Notes: a model not told the origin generated them from the sequence alone. A DNA stretch of 64,000 nt from Planotetraspora sp. A-T 1434 (GCF_025420585.1 NZ_JAOEGB010000005.1:124001-188000); one strand, 5' to 3'. Positions 42,586-51,436 are shown, counted from the first letter of the stretch. Numbers and translations: made by a program.

Positions 42586-43662
42586 GTGGCTAGCCCCGGC
42601 GGCGGAACGACCGTCTGGCGCACCTTCGGCTGGTCCTTGGGCGTTTCCCTCGCCGCCCTGCTCATCGCCTACCTCGTCGGCGGGGCGGAGGTCGTCCCCG
42701 TCGTCCTCATCCTGGCGATCCTGGAGATCTCCCTGTCGTTCGACAACGCGGTGGTAAACGCGCTGGTCCTGCGCCGCATGGACGTCTTCTGGCAGCGGAT
42801 GTTCCTCACCGTGGGCATCCTGATCGCCGTCTTCGGCATGCGGCTGATCTTCCCTTTCATCGTCGTGGGGCTCACCGCCGGGCTGGGGCCCGCGAGCGTG
42901 GTCGATCTGGCCATGAACCGGCCCGACCTCTACGCCGACCGGCTGCACGCGGCACATCCCGCCATCGCGGCCTTCGGCGGGATGTTCCTGCTCATGATCT
43001 TCCTCGACTTCATCGTCGAGGAGCGCGACGACCCCTGGCTGCGGCCGATCGAGCGGGTCTTCGTGCGTTTCGGCAGGATCCAGTCGCTGTCGACGATCAT
43101 CGCCCTCATCGGGCTGCTGCTGGCGTCGCGGCTCGCCGAGCCCGCGGGCGGCCCGCAGGTCCTCGTCGCCGGAGTGCTGGGCCTGGTCACCTATCTGGCC
43201 GTGAGCGCCCTCGGGGACTTCTTCGAGGAGCAGGGCGGCGGCCAGTCCAGAGCGGGGGCCCGGTCGGCGGGCGCGGTGGGGTTGTCGCTCTTCCTCTATC
43301 TCGAGGTGCTGGACGCGTCGTTCTCCTTCGACGGAGTGGTGGCGGCGTTCGCCATCACCTCCAACATCTTCGTGATCACGCTGGGGCTCGGCATCGGCGC
43401 GCTGTACATCCGGTCGACGACCGTCTACCTCGTCCGCGCCGGGACGCTGGAGAAGTACATCTATCTGGAGCACGGCGCCCACTACGCGATCGGCGCGCTC
43501 GCGCTGCTGCTGCTCGCCGGCATCCGGCTGGACATCCCCGAACTGGTGACCGGGCTGATCGGCGTCGGCCTCATCCTCGCGGCGTTCGTCTCATCGCTGA
43601 TCTACAACCGGAGGGCCGTGACCCGGGAACCGGTGACGGCGGACGACCCGGTGCGCAGTTGA
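42586..43662 (+). CDS. DUF475 (TerC-like) integral membrane protein
   Basis: 358 residues from GTG 42586. About eight to nine membrane helices. The TerC-like acidic motif appears twice: Leu-Glu-Ile-Ser-Leu-Ser-Phe-Asp-Asn-Ala near residue 48-57 and Glu-Val-Leu-Asp-Ala-Ser-Phe-Ser-Phe-Asp near 240-249, as expected for an internal repeat, plus a cytoplasmic Glu-Glu-Arg-Asp-Asp-Pro-Trp-Leu loop. DUF475/TerC members are implicated in metal-ion handling at the membrane (manganese, tellurite stress); the ion here is unknown. GTG is supported by a loose GGGG upstream only. Confidence 0.88.
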   Translation: MASPGGGTTVWRTFGWSLGVSLAALLIAYLVGGAEVVPVVLILAILEISLSFDNAVVNALVLRRMDVFWQRMFLTVGILIAVFGMRLIFPFIVVGLTAGLGPASVVDLAMNRPDLYADRLHAAHPAIAAFGGMFLLMIFLDFIVEERDDPWLRPIERVFVRFGRIQSLSTIIALIGLLLASRLAEPAGGPQVLVAGVLGLVTYLAVSALGDFFEEQGGGQSRAGARSAGAVGLSLFLYLEVLDASFSFDGVVAAFAITSNIFVITLGLGIGALYIRSTTVYLVRAGTLEKYIYLEHGAHYAIGALALLLLAGIRLDIPELVTGLIGVGLILAAFVSSLIYNRRAVTREPVTADDPVRS

Positions 43663-43705
43663 CCCGTGCTTGAGGCTTGAGGAGCTCGGGGCTTCAGCGG
43701 CGGGG

Positions 43706-43759
43706 TTTCAGCGGCAGGGTTCAGGGGCGGGGTTTAAGCGGCAGGGTTCAGGGGCGGGG
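43706..43759. repeat. 27-bp tandem duplication between converging genes
   Basis: Two 27-bp units (43706-43732 and 43733-43759) differ at one or two bases (TTTCAGCGGCAGGG versus TTTAAGCGGCAGGG, then TTCAGGGGCGGGG in both). A related shorter copy precedes them. Lies between the DUF475 and sigma-factor stops, so may overlap transcript ends. Confidence 0.85.
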
Positions 43760-43826
43760 CTTCGGGGCGCGGGGGAGAGTACGGCTCACGCCGGGGCGGC
43801 GGTGCGCCCGGCGCGAGCCGTACGGG

Positions 43827-45194
43827 TCAGCTCGCCCAGTCGAGAAGCGGCCGGGTGTTGCTCGGGTGGCGCAGCTTGGAAAGCGACTCCTTCTCAAGCT
43901 GGCGGATCCGCTCCCGGGTCAGGCCCAGGTGCTTGCCGATCTCGTCGAGGGTGTGCGGCTTGCCGTCGGCCAGGCCGAAGCGCAGAGACATGATCTTCGC
44001 CTCGCGCGGGGTCAGGTTGCCCAGCACCCCCTTGAGCTGCTCGGCCAGGAGTTGCCGGTCCACGACCTCGGACGCCTCGGGGGAGTCCACGTCCTCGATG
44101 AGGTCGCCGATGCGGGTCTCTCCGTCCTCGCCAATCGTGGAGTCGAGGCTGATCGGCTGCCTGCTCGTGCGGAGCAGCTCCTCGATCTGGTCGGGCGTCT
44201 TGTCCAGCTCGGCCGCCAGCTCCTCGGGGGTGGGCTCCCGGCCGAGACGCTGGTGCATGTCCCGCTCCACGCGCGACAGCTTCGACAGCATCTCCAGCAC
44301 GTGGACGGGGAGGCGGATCGTGCGGGCCGAGTCGGCGAAGCCGCGCTGGATGGCCTGCCTGATCCACCACATGGCGTAGGTGGAGAACTTGTAACCCTTG
44401 GTGTAGTCGAACTTCTCCACCGCGCGGATCAGGCCGAGGTTGCCCTCCTGCACGACGTCGAGCAGGGCCATGCCGCGGTCGGTGTACTTCTTCGCCACGG
44501 ACACGACCAGGCGGAGGTTGGCCTCCAGCATGTGGTCCTTGGCGCGCTTGCCGTCCTCGATGACCCACTCCAGGTCGTCGCGGACGCCCGGGGCCGGCTT
44601 CTCGCCGCTCTCCAGGGCGGCCTCCAGCTTGTACTCGGCGTACAGCCCGGCCTCGATGCGCTTGGCGAGCTCGACCTCCTGGGCGGCGGTCAGCAGGGTG
44701 CGCCGGCCGATCGACTTCAGGTAGGTGTGAACGGAGTCGCCCATGACCGAGGAGTTGTCGTCGAGGTCCATGGTCTCGGTGTCCTCGGCCTCGGCCTCCT
44801 CCGCGGTCCACTCCTCGTCCTCGCCGGATGCTCCGGACTCGTCCGCCCGCTTCGCCGCCTTCTCGGGCCTGGCCGGCCTCTCGGCCTTGGCGGCCGACCG
44901 CTTGGAGGTGGCGGTCGCGGCGGCCCTGCGGGTCTTACGGGTAGGCGCTGTGGTTCCCGGGGCCGGGGCGCCGGTGTCGTTGTGGCCGTCTTCCGCGGCC
45001 AGGCTCACGCCCGCCTCGGTGAGCTCGCGCAGGATCGAGCGGCCCTCGGCGGGGCTGACGCCGGACCTGGCAAAGGCCTCGCGCAGCTCCGACAGGGAAA
45101 GGTGACCCTGCGCACGCCCTCGGTCCAGGAGCCGGTCGAGAGTCGTCGGGGTCACCTCGCTCGCGGGCGAGGTCGCCACGGCGGTGCGGGGCAT
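43827..45194 (-). CDS. hrdB: RNA polymerase principal-type sigma factor (RpoD/HrdB family)
   Basis: 455 residues from ATG 45194, which follows GGAGGAGGTG. Region 1.1-like residues 15-60, then an Ala/Lys/Glu-rich linker, region 1.2 (Asp-Ser-Val-His-Thr-Tyr-Leu-Lys-Ser-Ile-Gly), region 2 with the -10 recognition Tyr-Ala-Met-Trp-Trp-Ile-Arg-Gln-Ala-Ile, region 3, and region 4.2 helix-turn-helix (Thr-Leu-Asp-Glu-Ile-Gly, Arg-Glu-Arg-Ile-Arg-Gln-Leu-Glu). This is the housekeeping class, but actinomycetes have HrdA, C and D paralogues; the long N-terminus favours HrdB. Alternative upstream frame is non-coding. Downstream it converges with DUF475. Confidence 0.9.
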   Translation of the reverse strand: MPRTAVATSPASEVTPTTLDRLLDRGRAQGHLSLSELREAFARSGVSPAEGRSILRELTEAGVSLAAEDGHNDTGAPAPGTTAPTRKTRRAAATATSKRSAAKAERPARPEKAAKRADESGASGEDEEWTAEEAEAEDTETMDLDDNSSVMGDSVHTYLKSIGRRTLLTAAQEVELAKRIEAGLYAEYKLEAALESGEKPAPGVRDDLEWVIEDGKRAKDHMLEANLRLVVSVAKKYTDRGMALLDVVQEGNLGLIRAVEKFDYTKGYKFSTYAMWWIRQAIQRGFADSARTIRLPVHVLEMLSKLSRVERDMHQRLGREPTPEELAAELDKTPDQIEELLRTSRQPISLDSTIGEDGETRIGDLIEDVDSPEASEVVDRQLLAEQLKGVLGNLTPREAKIMSLRFGLADGKPHTLDEIGKHLGLTRERIRQLEKESLSKLRHPSNTRPLLDWAS

Positions 45195-45532
45195 GAGGAC
45201 ACCTCCTCCTTTGCGGAGTTGATCAGTCTGTGGTGGTCGGGTGGTCGCGGCGGCAGGCGCGCGCACCAGTATCAATAACGCGAACGAGTCCGGTTTGTTC
45301 CCGCCGGGTCTCGTGTGACCGCCCCCGGGGTCTCCACCGGGCGCTTGGGGCCGGGAGGCGGGTTGCCCCGGTTTCGCGCGCGCCCGCACGCCGTCCGACC
45401 ATCACGGACCGGGTGCCGCGGCCGTGAACAGTCGCGGCCGTGAACAGCCGGGCATTCACAGCAGCGAGCGTGATCATGCGGTCGCCTGTCGCCGAGGTCT
45501 GGCGGAAGCGGGGACGGCGGGCAGGTGAGACC
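45195..45532. other. 338-bp region upstream of the sigma-factor gene
   Basis: Holds the leader and candidate ECF promoter of the sigma gene, a GCGGCCGTGAACAG duplicate near 45420-45445, and a solo GTGATCATGCGG box at 45470-45481 belonging to the 53-bp repeat family. No gene seen. Confidence 0.6.
45277..45302 (-). promoter_or_regulatory. possible ECF (SigR/SigE-type) promoter of the sigma-factor gene
   Basis: On the minus strand GGGAAC (45302-45297) is followed after 17 bp by GTT (45279-45277). The SigR consensus in Streptomyces is GGGAAY-N18-GTT, and one promoter of hrdB and of hrdD is of that type. The match is off by one in spacing. Lies about 80 bp upstream of the start codon. Confidence 0.45.
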
Positions 45533-45877
45533 TCAGTCGCCGGGGCCGATGATGCTGATGCTGACCTGCGGCATCGGCATGGGCTCGGCGCCCTCCATCT
45601 TCTCCGTGGTCCAGTAGTCCGCGACCTCGTCCGGATCCTGGTTGATCTCCTTGGAGACCACGCTCGGGTCGTAGCCGGGGACCTCCGTCGGGGTGCCGGT
45701 GATCTCGACGGGGCCGGGAGAGGCGGGGGTCACCTGCCCGTGCCGGGACCCCTGCTGGGTCATCATGGTGGCCTTCTGCAGGAGGCCCGCGGAGGCGGTC
45801 GCGGCCACGGACACTCCGCCGACGAGGACGGCGCCGACGACTCCTGTGGAGATCAGCATCCTGCGGGTCGGTTTCAT
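45533..45877 (-). CDS. small secreted protein, hypothetical
   Basis: 114 residues from ATG 45877 (GGAGGG seven bases upstream; a GTG at 45883 lies too close to it). Residues 1-32 are a Sec signal peptide (Lys-Pro-Thr-Arg-Arg, then Ile-Ser-Thr-Gly-Val-Val-Gly-Ala-Val-Leu-Val-Gly-Gly, cleavage around Ala-Ser-Ala). The mature part of about 80 residues is acidic and Pro-rich with Tyr and Trp, without Cys. Function unknown. It follows menE by 40 bp on the same strand and may be cotranscribed. Confidence 0.75.
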   Translation of the reverse strand: MKPTRRMLISTGVVGAVLVGGVSVAATASAGLLQKATMMTQQGSRHGQVTPASPGPVEITGTPTEVPGYDPSVVSKEINQDPDEVADYWTTEKMEGAEPMPMPQVSISIIGPGD

Positions 45878-45917
45878 GGACACGCCCTCCTTCTCTGCCT
45901 ATATAGACGCATGGAGG

Positions 45918-47069
45918 TCATTTATGGTTCCGCAGGGCGACCATATCCGGTTTTCCGTTTGGCAACGTCGGGATCTCCCGCACCACCTCCACCACCCGTG
46001 GCGCGGCATAGGCGGGCAAACGTTCCTTGGCGAACTCCCGCAGTTCGCCGAGGGTGACCTCGCCGACCACTACGGCCACGACGATCTCCCCCCACTCGGG
46101 GTCGGGCCTGCCGACGACGGCGACGTCCCTGACCTGGGGATGCCGGGTCAGCACGTCCGCCACCACGCCGGGGACGACCTTCCGGCCCCCGGTGTTGATG
46201 ACGTCGTCGGCCCGGCCGAGCACTCTGAGCCGGCCGTCCTCGATCACGCCAAGATCGGACGTGACGAACCAGCCGCCCTCGAAGGGCGCGTCGTCGCGCA
46301 GCCGGTAGCCGGAGAACACGACGGGCCCGGCGATCCGGACGCGCCCATCGGCCCCGATTTTGAGATCTACATTGTCAAGGGGCACGCCGTCGTACACGCA
46401 TCCGCCGCTGGTCTCGCTCATGCCGTACGTCGTGACGACCCTCGCGCCGGCGGCGACGGCTTCGGCGATCAGGCCGGGGGGAGGGGCCGCCCCGCCCAGC
46501 AGGATCGTACGGAACGCGGAGACTCCGGCCTCGCCGATCGGTGTGTCGAGCAGCCGCCTGAGCTGTGTGGGCACCAGCGACACGTGATGGGCCCCGCTCC
46601 GCGCGACGTCGCCGGGGGAGAAGCGCTCGTGGATGATCGGCTCCGTGCCGCTGAGCAGCGACCGGACCAGCACCTGCATGCCGGAGACGTGCGACGGCGG
46701 CAGGCAGCACAGCCAGCGCTCGCCCGCTCCGGCCCCCAGGCGCGCCAGTGACGTGCGCGCCGAGGCCGTCAGCGCCTCCGCCGTGAGCTCCACGCCCTTC
46801 GGGACCCCGGTGGACCCCGATGTGGCGATGATCACAGCGGCGTCGCTGCCCACCCCGTCAGGCTCCCGCCGTACGCCGTCCGGGGTGACGACATGCGTGG
46901 GCCGCAGGGCCGCGAGGGCGGCGTCGAGCGCGGGGCGGGGCAGGTCGGACGACAGCGGCAGCACGGCGGGGCCGTCGCCCGACAGCGCATGCCGTACGGC
47001 GTCGACCATCGCGGGCCCGGGAGGCAGCAGCAGGGCGTGCACCGGGCGGTTTCGGAGACTGCTGGGCAC
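45918..47069 (-). CDS. menE: o-succinylbenzoate-CoA ligase
   Basis: 383 residues from GTG 47069, which lies within a few bases of a -10-like TAACCT and so may be leaderless; an upstream frame reaching 47138 lacks support. ANL-superfamily ligase: AMP motif Ala-Thr-Ser-Gly-Ser-Thr-Gly-Val-Pro-Lys-Gly at about 87-97, Tyr-Gly-Met-Ser-Glu-Thr, Thr-Ser-Asp-Leu-Gly and the C-terminal Gly-Lys-Pro-Asp end. Shorter than most ANL ligases, typical of MenE. It converts o-succinylbenzoate to its CoA thioester in menaquinone synthesis. Divergent from menB with menD next, giving the assignment. Confidence 0.92.
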   Translation of the reverse strand: MPSSLRNRPVHALLLPPGPAMVDAVRHALSGDGPAVLPLSSDLPRPALDAALAALRPTHVVTPDGVRREPDGVGSDAAVIIATSGSTGVPKGVELTAEALTASARTSLARLGAGAGERWLCCLPPSHVSGMQVLVRSLLSGTEPIIHERFSPGDVARSGAHHVSLVPTQLRRLLDTPIGEAGVSAFRTILLGGAAPPPGLIAEAVAAGARVVTTYGMSETSGGCVYDGVPLDNVDLKIGADGRVRIAGPVVFSGYRLRDDAPFEGGWFVTSDLGVIEDGRLRVLGRADDVINTGGRKVVPGVVADVLTRHPQVRDVAVVGRPDPEWGEIVVAVVVGEVTLGELREFAKERLPAYAAPRVVEVVREIPTLPNGKPDMVALRNHK

Positions 47070-47113
47070 GGACGTAAGGTTAGTCCCGGTACGTGCGCGG
47101 CCGGTGAGCGGCC

Positions 47114-47152
47114 GATACGTGACGAACCGACACGTCACTGCTGATACGTGAC
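47114..47152. promoter_or_regulatory. ACGTGAC boxes between menE and menB
   Basis: In the 111-bp divergent gap GATACGTGAC occurs at 47114-47123 and 47143-47152 (29 bp apart), with the inverse CACGTCAC at 47131-47138 between them. Two direct and one inverted copy around a divergent promoter suggest a shared regulator for the men genes. The regulator is unknown. Confidence 0.45.
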
Positions 47153-47180
47153 GACTGAGACGTACAAATGAGGAGCGAGC

Positions 47181-48011
47181 GTGGCGAGCGGGGTCGACTG
47201 GAAGCGGTCAGGCGAGTACGAGGACATCGTCTACGAAACCGCGGAGGGCATCGCGAAGATCACGATCAACCGGCCGGAGCGGCACAACGCGTTCCGCCCG
47301 ACGACCCTCTTCGAGCTCCGGGACGCGTTCAACGTCGCCCAGGAGGACACCGAGGTCGGTGTGATCATCTTCACGGGCGCCGGTGACAAGGCGTTCTGCT
47401 CGGGCGGCGACCAGAAGATCCGCGGCGACGACGGGTACGTCGACAAGACGACCCACGGCATCGGCCGGCTGAACGTCCTCGACCTCCAGGTGCAGATCCG
47501 GCGCCTGCCCAAGCCCGTCATCGCCATGGTCGCGGGCTACGCCATCGGGGGCGGCCACGTGCTGCACGTGTGCTGCGACCTGACGATCGCCGCCGACAAC
47601 GCCCGGTTCGGCCAGACCGGACCGAAGGTGGGCTCGTTCGACGGCGGCTACGGGTCGTGGCTGCTCGCCGAGACCGTCGGCCTTAAGCGGGCCCGCGAGA
47701 TCTGGTACCTGTGCCGCCAGTACGACGCCCAGACCGCGCTGCAGTGGGGCCTGGTGAACGCCGTGGTTCCGCTGGAGAGGCTGGAGGAGGAGACCGTCCA
47801 GTGGGCGCGCGAGCTGCTGGAGAAGTCGCCGCTGGCGCTGCGCATGCTGAAGGGCGCGCTCAACGCGGTGACCGACGGCGCGGCCGGCATGCAGCAGTTC
47901 GCCGGTGACGCCACGCTCCTGTACTACATGAGCGAGGAGGCCCAGGAGGGCCGGGACGCGTTCAAGGAGAAGCGCGCGCCCGACTTCGCGAAGTTCCCCC
48001 GCCGCCCGTAG
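47181..48011 (+). CDS. menB: 1,4-dihydroxy-2-naphthoyl-CoA synthase
   Basis: 276 residues, crotonase fold. Visible are [11 protein letters not shown], the oxyanion loops Cys-Ser-Gly-Gly-Asp-Gln and Gly-Tyr-Ala-Ile-Gly-Gly-Gly-His, and the MenB-specific Gly-Ser-Phe-Asp-Gly-Gly-Tyr-Gly. Cyclises o-succinylbenzoyl-CoA to dihydroxynaphthoyl-CoA. GTG 47181 after AGGAG. The C-terminal Glu-Lys-Arg-x-Pro-Asp-Phe is also typical of MenB. Followed by menD with 41 bp between. Confidence 0.96.
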   Translation: MASGVDWKRSGEYEDIVYETAEGIAKITINRPERHNAFRPTTLFELRDAFNVAQEDTEVGVIIFTGAGDKAFCSGGDQKIRGDDGYVDKTTHGIGRLNVLDLQVQIRRLPKPVIAMVAGYAIGGGHVLHVCCDLTIAADNARFGQTGPKVGSFDGGYGSWLLAETVGLKRAREIWYLCRQYDAQTALQWGLVNAVVPLERLEEETVQWARELLEKSPLALRMLKGALNAVTDGAAGMQQFAGDATLLYYMSEEAQEGRDAFKEKRAPDFAKFPRRP

Positions 48012-48052
48012 ATGGGGCTCTTCGGAGGGGCTGTCGCGGGGAAGGTGGGGGC

Positions 48053-49702
48053 GTGAACCCGGCCACCGCTCTCGCCACCGTCTTAGTCGATGAACTCGTG
48101 CGCTGCGGGGTCACCGACGTCGTGCTCGCCCCCGGCTCACGCTCGGCGCCGCTGGCGCTCGCCGTGCACGCGGAGTCGAGGCTGAGGCTGCACGTCCGCA
48201 TCGACGAGCGGTCGGCCTCGTTCCTCGCGCTCGGGCTCGCCAAGCGGTCGGAGCGGCCGGTCGCCGTCATCTGCACGTCCGGCACGGCCGCCGCCAACTT
48301 CCACCCCGCCGTCGTCGAGGCGTCGGAGGCGGGTGTGCCGCTGCTCGTGCTTACCGCGGACAGGCCGCCGGAGTTGCGCGGCACCGGAGCCAACCAGACC
48401 ATCGACCAGGTCAAGATGTACGGCTCGGCCGTCCGGTGGTTCGCCGAGGTCGGCGTGCCGGAGGAGAGGCCGGGCCAGGTGGCCTACTGGCGGTCGCTGG
48501 TCTGCCGGGCCCATCAGCGGGCGGTCGGGCCGTCGGATCCCGGGCCGGTCCACCTCAACGTGGCGTTCCGGGAGCCGCTGATCCCCGACGGCGAGACGGC
48601 CTGGTGCGAGTCGCTCGACGGCGACGCCGGGGGCGCGTGGATCAGGACGAGGGTCGCGCCGCCCGCGTCCGCGCTGCACATCGCGCCCACGCGGCGGGGT
48701 GTGCTGGTGGTGGGCGACGGCGCTCCGGGCGTCCGGCGCTACGTCGCCGCCGCCGGGATGGCCGGGTGGCCGGTCCTGTCGGAGCCCAACGGCGGCGGCC
48801 GCTACGGCGACCACGCCGTCTCGACGTATCACTTCCTGCTGGGAGACCCGGAGTTCGCCGAGGCCCACCGGCCGGACGTGGTGGTCACCCTGGGTCGTCC
48901 GGGACTGTCGCGGCCGCTGCTGTCGTGGCTGCGGCGGGCCGACGAGCACATCGTCGTCGCACCCGACCTCACCCGGTGGCCCGACCCGACCCGGTCGGCC
49001 ACGCAGGTCGCGCAGGCTGTGGAGATCCCGATCGCGGCGGGCGACGACTCGTGGCTGCGCTCGTGGCGGCACGCCGACCACGTGGCCCGCGAGGCGGTCG
49101 ACGCCGTTCTGGACGAGTCGGGGCTGACCGAGCCGCGGCTGGCCCGGGATCTGGCCGACCTGCTCCCCAACGGCTCGCTGCTGGTCTGCGGGTCGTCCAT
49201 GCCGATCAGGGACCTCGACCAGGCAATGCGCCCCCGGCGGGGGCTGCGCCTGATGGCCAACCGGGGCGCTTCCGGCATCGACGGCATGGTCTCCACCTCC
49301 ATCGGCGCGGCCCTCGCGCACAACGGCCCGGCGTACGCGCTGATCGGCGACCTGACGCTGCTCCACGACCAGAACGGGCTGATCCTCGGCCCGCGCGAGC
49401 CCCGGCCCGACCTGTGCCTAGTGGTCGTGAACAACGACGGCGGAGGGATCTTCTCGCTGCTGCCGCAGGCCGCGCTGGAGGCGCCGTTCGAGCGGGTCTT
49501 CGGCACACCGCACGGCGTGGACCTCGCCTACGTCGCGGCCGCGGCCGGCGTGCCGTACACGCTGGTGTCGGACGTCGAGGAGCTACCGAAGGCGATCAAG
49601 GGGGAGGGCCTGCGGATGGTGGAGGCGCGCACCGACCGGCGGCGCAACGCCGCCGTCCACGCCGCGATGCGCGACGCCGTGCGCGCCGCCATGCGGTCGT
49701 GA
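48053..49702 (+). CDS. menD: SEPHCHC synthase (MenD)
   Basis: 549 residues, thiamine-diphosphate enzyme joining 2-oxoglutarate and isochorismate, the first committed step of the MenFDHCEB menaquinone route. Conserved N-terminal Ala-Pro-Gly-Ser-Arg-Ser-Ala-Pro-Leu, TPP Glu in Asp-Glu-Arg-Ser-Ala, and the TPP/metal motif Gly-Asp-Leu-Thr-Leu-Leu-His-Asp with Asn-Asn-Asp-Gly-Gly-Gly near residue 440-470. GTG 48053. Cotranscribed with menB. The presence of menB, D and E shows that this organism uses the classical rather than futalosine route. Confidence 0.95.
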   Translation: MNPATALATVLVDELVRCGVTDVVLAPGSRSAPLALAVHAESRLRLHVRIDERSASFLALGLAKRSERPVAVICTSGTAAANFHPAVVEASEAGVPLLVLTADRPPELRGTGANQTIDQVKMYGSAVRWFAEVGVPEERPGQVAYWRSLVCRAHQRAVGPSDPGPVHLNVAFREPLIPDGETAWCESLDGDAGGAWIRTRVAPPASALHIAPTRRGVLVVGDGAPGVRRYVAAAGMAGWPVLSEPNGGGRYGDHAVSTYHFLLGDPEFAEAHRPDVVVTLGRPGLSRPLLSWLRRADEHIVVAPDLTRWPDPTRSATQVAQAVEIPIAAGDDSWLRSWRHADHVAREAVDAVLDESGLTEPRLARDLADLLPNGSLLVCGSSMPIRDLDQAMRPRRGLRLMANRGASGIDGMVSTSIGAALAHNGPAYALIGDLTLLHDQNGLILGPREPRPDLCLVVVNNDGGGIFSLLPQAALEAPFERVFGTPHGVDLAYVAAAAGVPYTLVSDVEELPKAIKGEGLRMVEARTDRRRNAAVHAAMRDAVRAAMRS

Positions 49703-49915
49703 GAACTCCGTCCGCGTAAGCCCTGGGTCGCAGCTCGGGGCGGGCCGTCGTCCTCGGGGCTGACGGGCGGAGACCGTCGTGTGGTCCTCCGGAGGGATGT
49801 GCCACTCGCGCGGCGACGGCACAATGGACATGGATCCGCCCGAGGATCTCGTGCCTGATTCCCCCGTGAGGTGCCAGGACATCCCCAATAGAGCGTTCCC
49901 CGGCAGAGGAGTGAC

Positions 49916-50554
49916 ATGCACGTCGACGAGTGGCTGCAGACCATTCCGTCCATCTGGGTCTACGTGCTCGTGGCCGCCGTCGTGGGTCTGGAGAGCCTCG
50001 GGATCCCCCTCCCGGGTGAGATCGTGCTGGTGAGTTCCGCGCTGCTGTCGGCCAAGGGCGTGGTCAGCCCGCTCGTCGTCGGGATCTGCGCGAGCGGCGG
50101 GGCGATCGTGGGCGACTCGATCGGCTACTTCATCGGGCGCAAGGGCGGAAGGCCGCTGTTCGACCGGCTGGGGCGGCGCTTCCCCAAGCACTTCGGACCG
50201 GCCCACATCGCCAAGGCGGAGCAGGTCTTCCACCGGTGGGGCATGTGGGCGGTCTTCTTCGGCCGGTTCGTGGCGCTGCTGCGGATCCTCGCGGGGCCCC
50301 TCGCAGGCGCGTTGCACATGCCGTACTGGCGCTTCCTGATCGGCAACGTGCTGGGCGGCGTCGTGTGGGCGGGCGGCACCACGGCGGCCATCTACTACCT
50401 GGGCATCGTGGCCGACAAGTGGCTGAAGAGCTTCTCGTGGGTGGGCCTGGTCGTGGCGGTCCTGTTCGGGATCGCCACCACGATGTGGCTGAAGCGTAAG
50501 GCGGCCAAGGCCATCGCGGAAGAGGAGTCGGCGCCCGAGACCGTCGTTGCCTGA
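49916..50554 (+). CDS. DedA-family membrane protein
   Basis: 212 residues, five or six hydrophobic segments and two re-entrant-type loops. The DedA motif is seen in Glu-Ser-Leu-Gly-Ile-Pro-Leu-Pro-Gly-Glu near residue 23-32, and the conserved Phe-Gly-Arg-Phe-Val-Ala-Leu-Leu-Arg at about 117. Members act in undecaprenyl-phosphate or phospholipid flipping. C-terminus is Lys/Glu-rich and cytoplasmic. Stands alone, 213 bp after menD, with no obvious gene in between. Confidence 0.9.
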   Translation: MHVDEWLQTIPSIWVYVLVAAVVGLESLGIPLPGEIVLVSSALLSAKGVVSPLVVGICASGGAIVGDSIGYFIGRKGGRPLFDRLGRRFPKHFGPAHIAKAEQVFHRWGMWAVFFGRFVALLRILAGPLAGALHMPYWRFLIGNVLGGVVWAGGTTAAIYYLGIVADKWLKSFSWVGLVVAVLFGIATTMWLKRKAAKAIAEEESAPETVVA

Positions 50555-50580
50555 CCCGCCCGCGTGAACACCCCCTCCGC

Positions 50581-50645
50581 GTGATCATGCACGAGTTCCC
50601 AGTGGTGCGCCCTGAGCTGCGGGAATCCCGGCCGTGATCATGCGT
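50581..50645 (+). repeat. two-unit array of the GTGATCATGCAC repeat, 53-bp period
   Basis: Boxes at 50581 (GTGATCATGCAC) and 50634 (GTGATCATGCGT). The spacer begins GAGTTCCC and has GGGAATCCCGG near its end, so TTCCC/GGGAA can pair within a unit. Located between the converging DedA and GntR genes. Confidence 0.88.
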
Positions 50646-50656
50646 GGGTCTCCCGG

Positions 50657-51394
50657 TCAGCGCTCGATGAGCGTGACCTCGAGGGAGTAGTGCGAGGCGC
50701 GGTAGACGTGGGAGCCGTGCTCGACGGCCCTGCCCTGGTCGTCGTAGGTCGTGCGGACCATGGTCAGCAGCGGCGCGCCCCGGCGCTCGTCCAGCAGCCG
50801 GGCCTCGGCCGGGGTCGCCGCTCTCGCCCCTATTCGCTGGTTGGCCACCCTCATCCGCACTCCGGCCGCCCGGAGCAGCTCATAGAGGCCGCGCTCCTCC
50901 AGCGCGGAAGCCGACAGCGGCGCGGTGCTCAGCGGCAGCCAGTTGTGCAGGAGGGCGAGTGGCTCTCCCCCGGCGTAGCGGAGCCGTTCGACCCTGAGCA
51001 GCTCCGTCCCGGCCGGGAGGCCGAGCACCGCCGCCATGCCGTCGTCCGCGGCGACCGTGTCGATGGACAGCACCCGCGTCCCGGGCTCCTGCCCGGCCCG
51101 CCGGAGGTCGTCGTAGAGGCTGGTCAGCTCGACCGACCGCTTGACCTGGCCGTGCACGACCTGCGTGCCCACGCCGCGCTTGCGGACGAGCAGGCCCTTG
51201 TCCACGAGGTACTGGATCGCCTGCCGGATCGTCGGGCGGGACAGGCCCAGCCGGTCGGCCAGGAGGATCTCGTTGTCCAGGCGGGAGCCGGGCGGGAGGT
51301 CACCGCGCCGGATGGCCTCGGAGATCTGCTCGGCGACCTGGAAGTAGAGGGGGACCGGGCTCGACCGGTCCAGGTCGATCTCCAGGTTGCTCAT
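50657..51394 (-). CDS. GntR-family (HutC/UTRA) transcriptional regulator
   Basis: 245 residues. Winged helix 8-75 (Leu-Tyr-Phe-Gln-Val-Ala-Glu-Gln-Ile, Leu-Pro-Pro-Gly-Ser-Arg-Leu, Ser-Arg-Pro-Thr-Ile-Arg-Gln-Ala) and a UTRA ligand-binding domain from about 95 to 240. HutC-type members sense sugar phosphates, amino acids or histidine intermediates. Divergent from a truncated sugar-binding protein gene, so its original target was probably a carbohydrate ABC transporter. Confidence 0.92.
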   Translation of the reverse strand: MSNLEIDLDRSSPVPLYFQVAEQISEAIRRGDLPPGSRLDNEILLADRLGLSRPTIRQAIQYLVDKGLLVRKRGVGTQVVHGQVKRSVELTSLYDDLRRAGQEPGTRVLSIDTVAADDGMAAVLGLPAGTELLRVERLRYAGGEPLALLHNWLPLSTAPLSASALEERGLYELLRAAGVRMRVANQRIGARAATPAEARLLDERRGAPLLTMVRTTYDDQGRAVEHGSHVYRASHYSLEVTLIER

Positions 51395-51436
51395 GTTCTC
51401 CTCCTCAGCCGGGCCTGATCTTAACGGCCGTCAGGA

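Noticed and set aside
42221-42757. 178-codon plus frame overlapping the DUF475 start
   Set aside because: Runs through the DUF475 coding start in another frame and shows no consistent codon bias.
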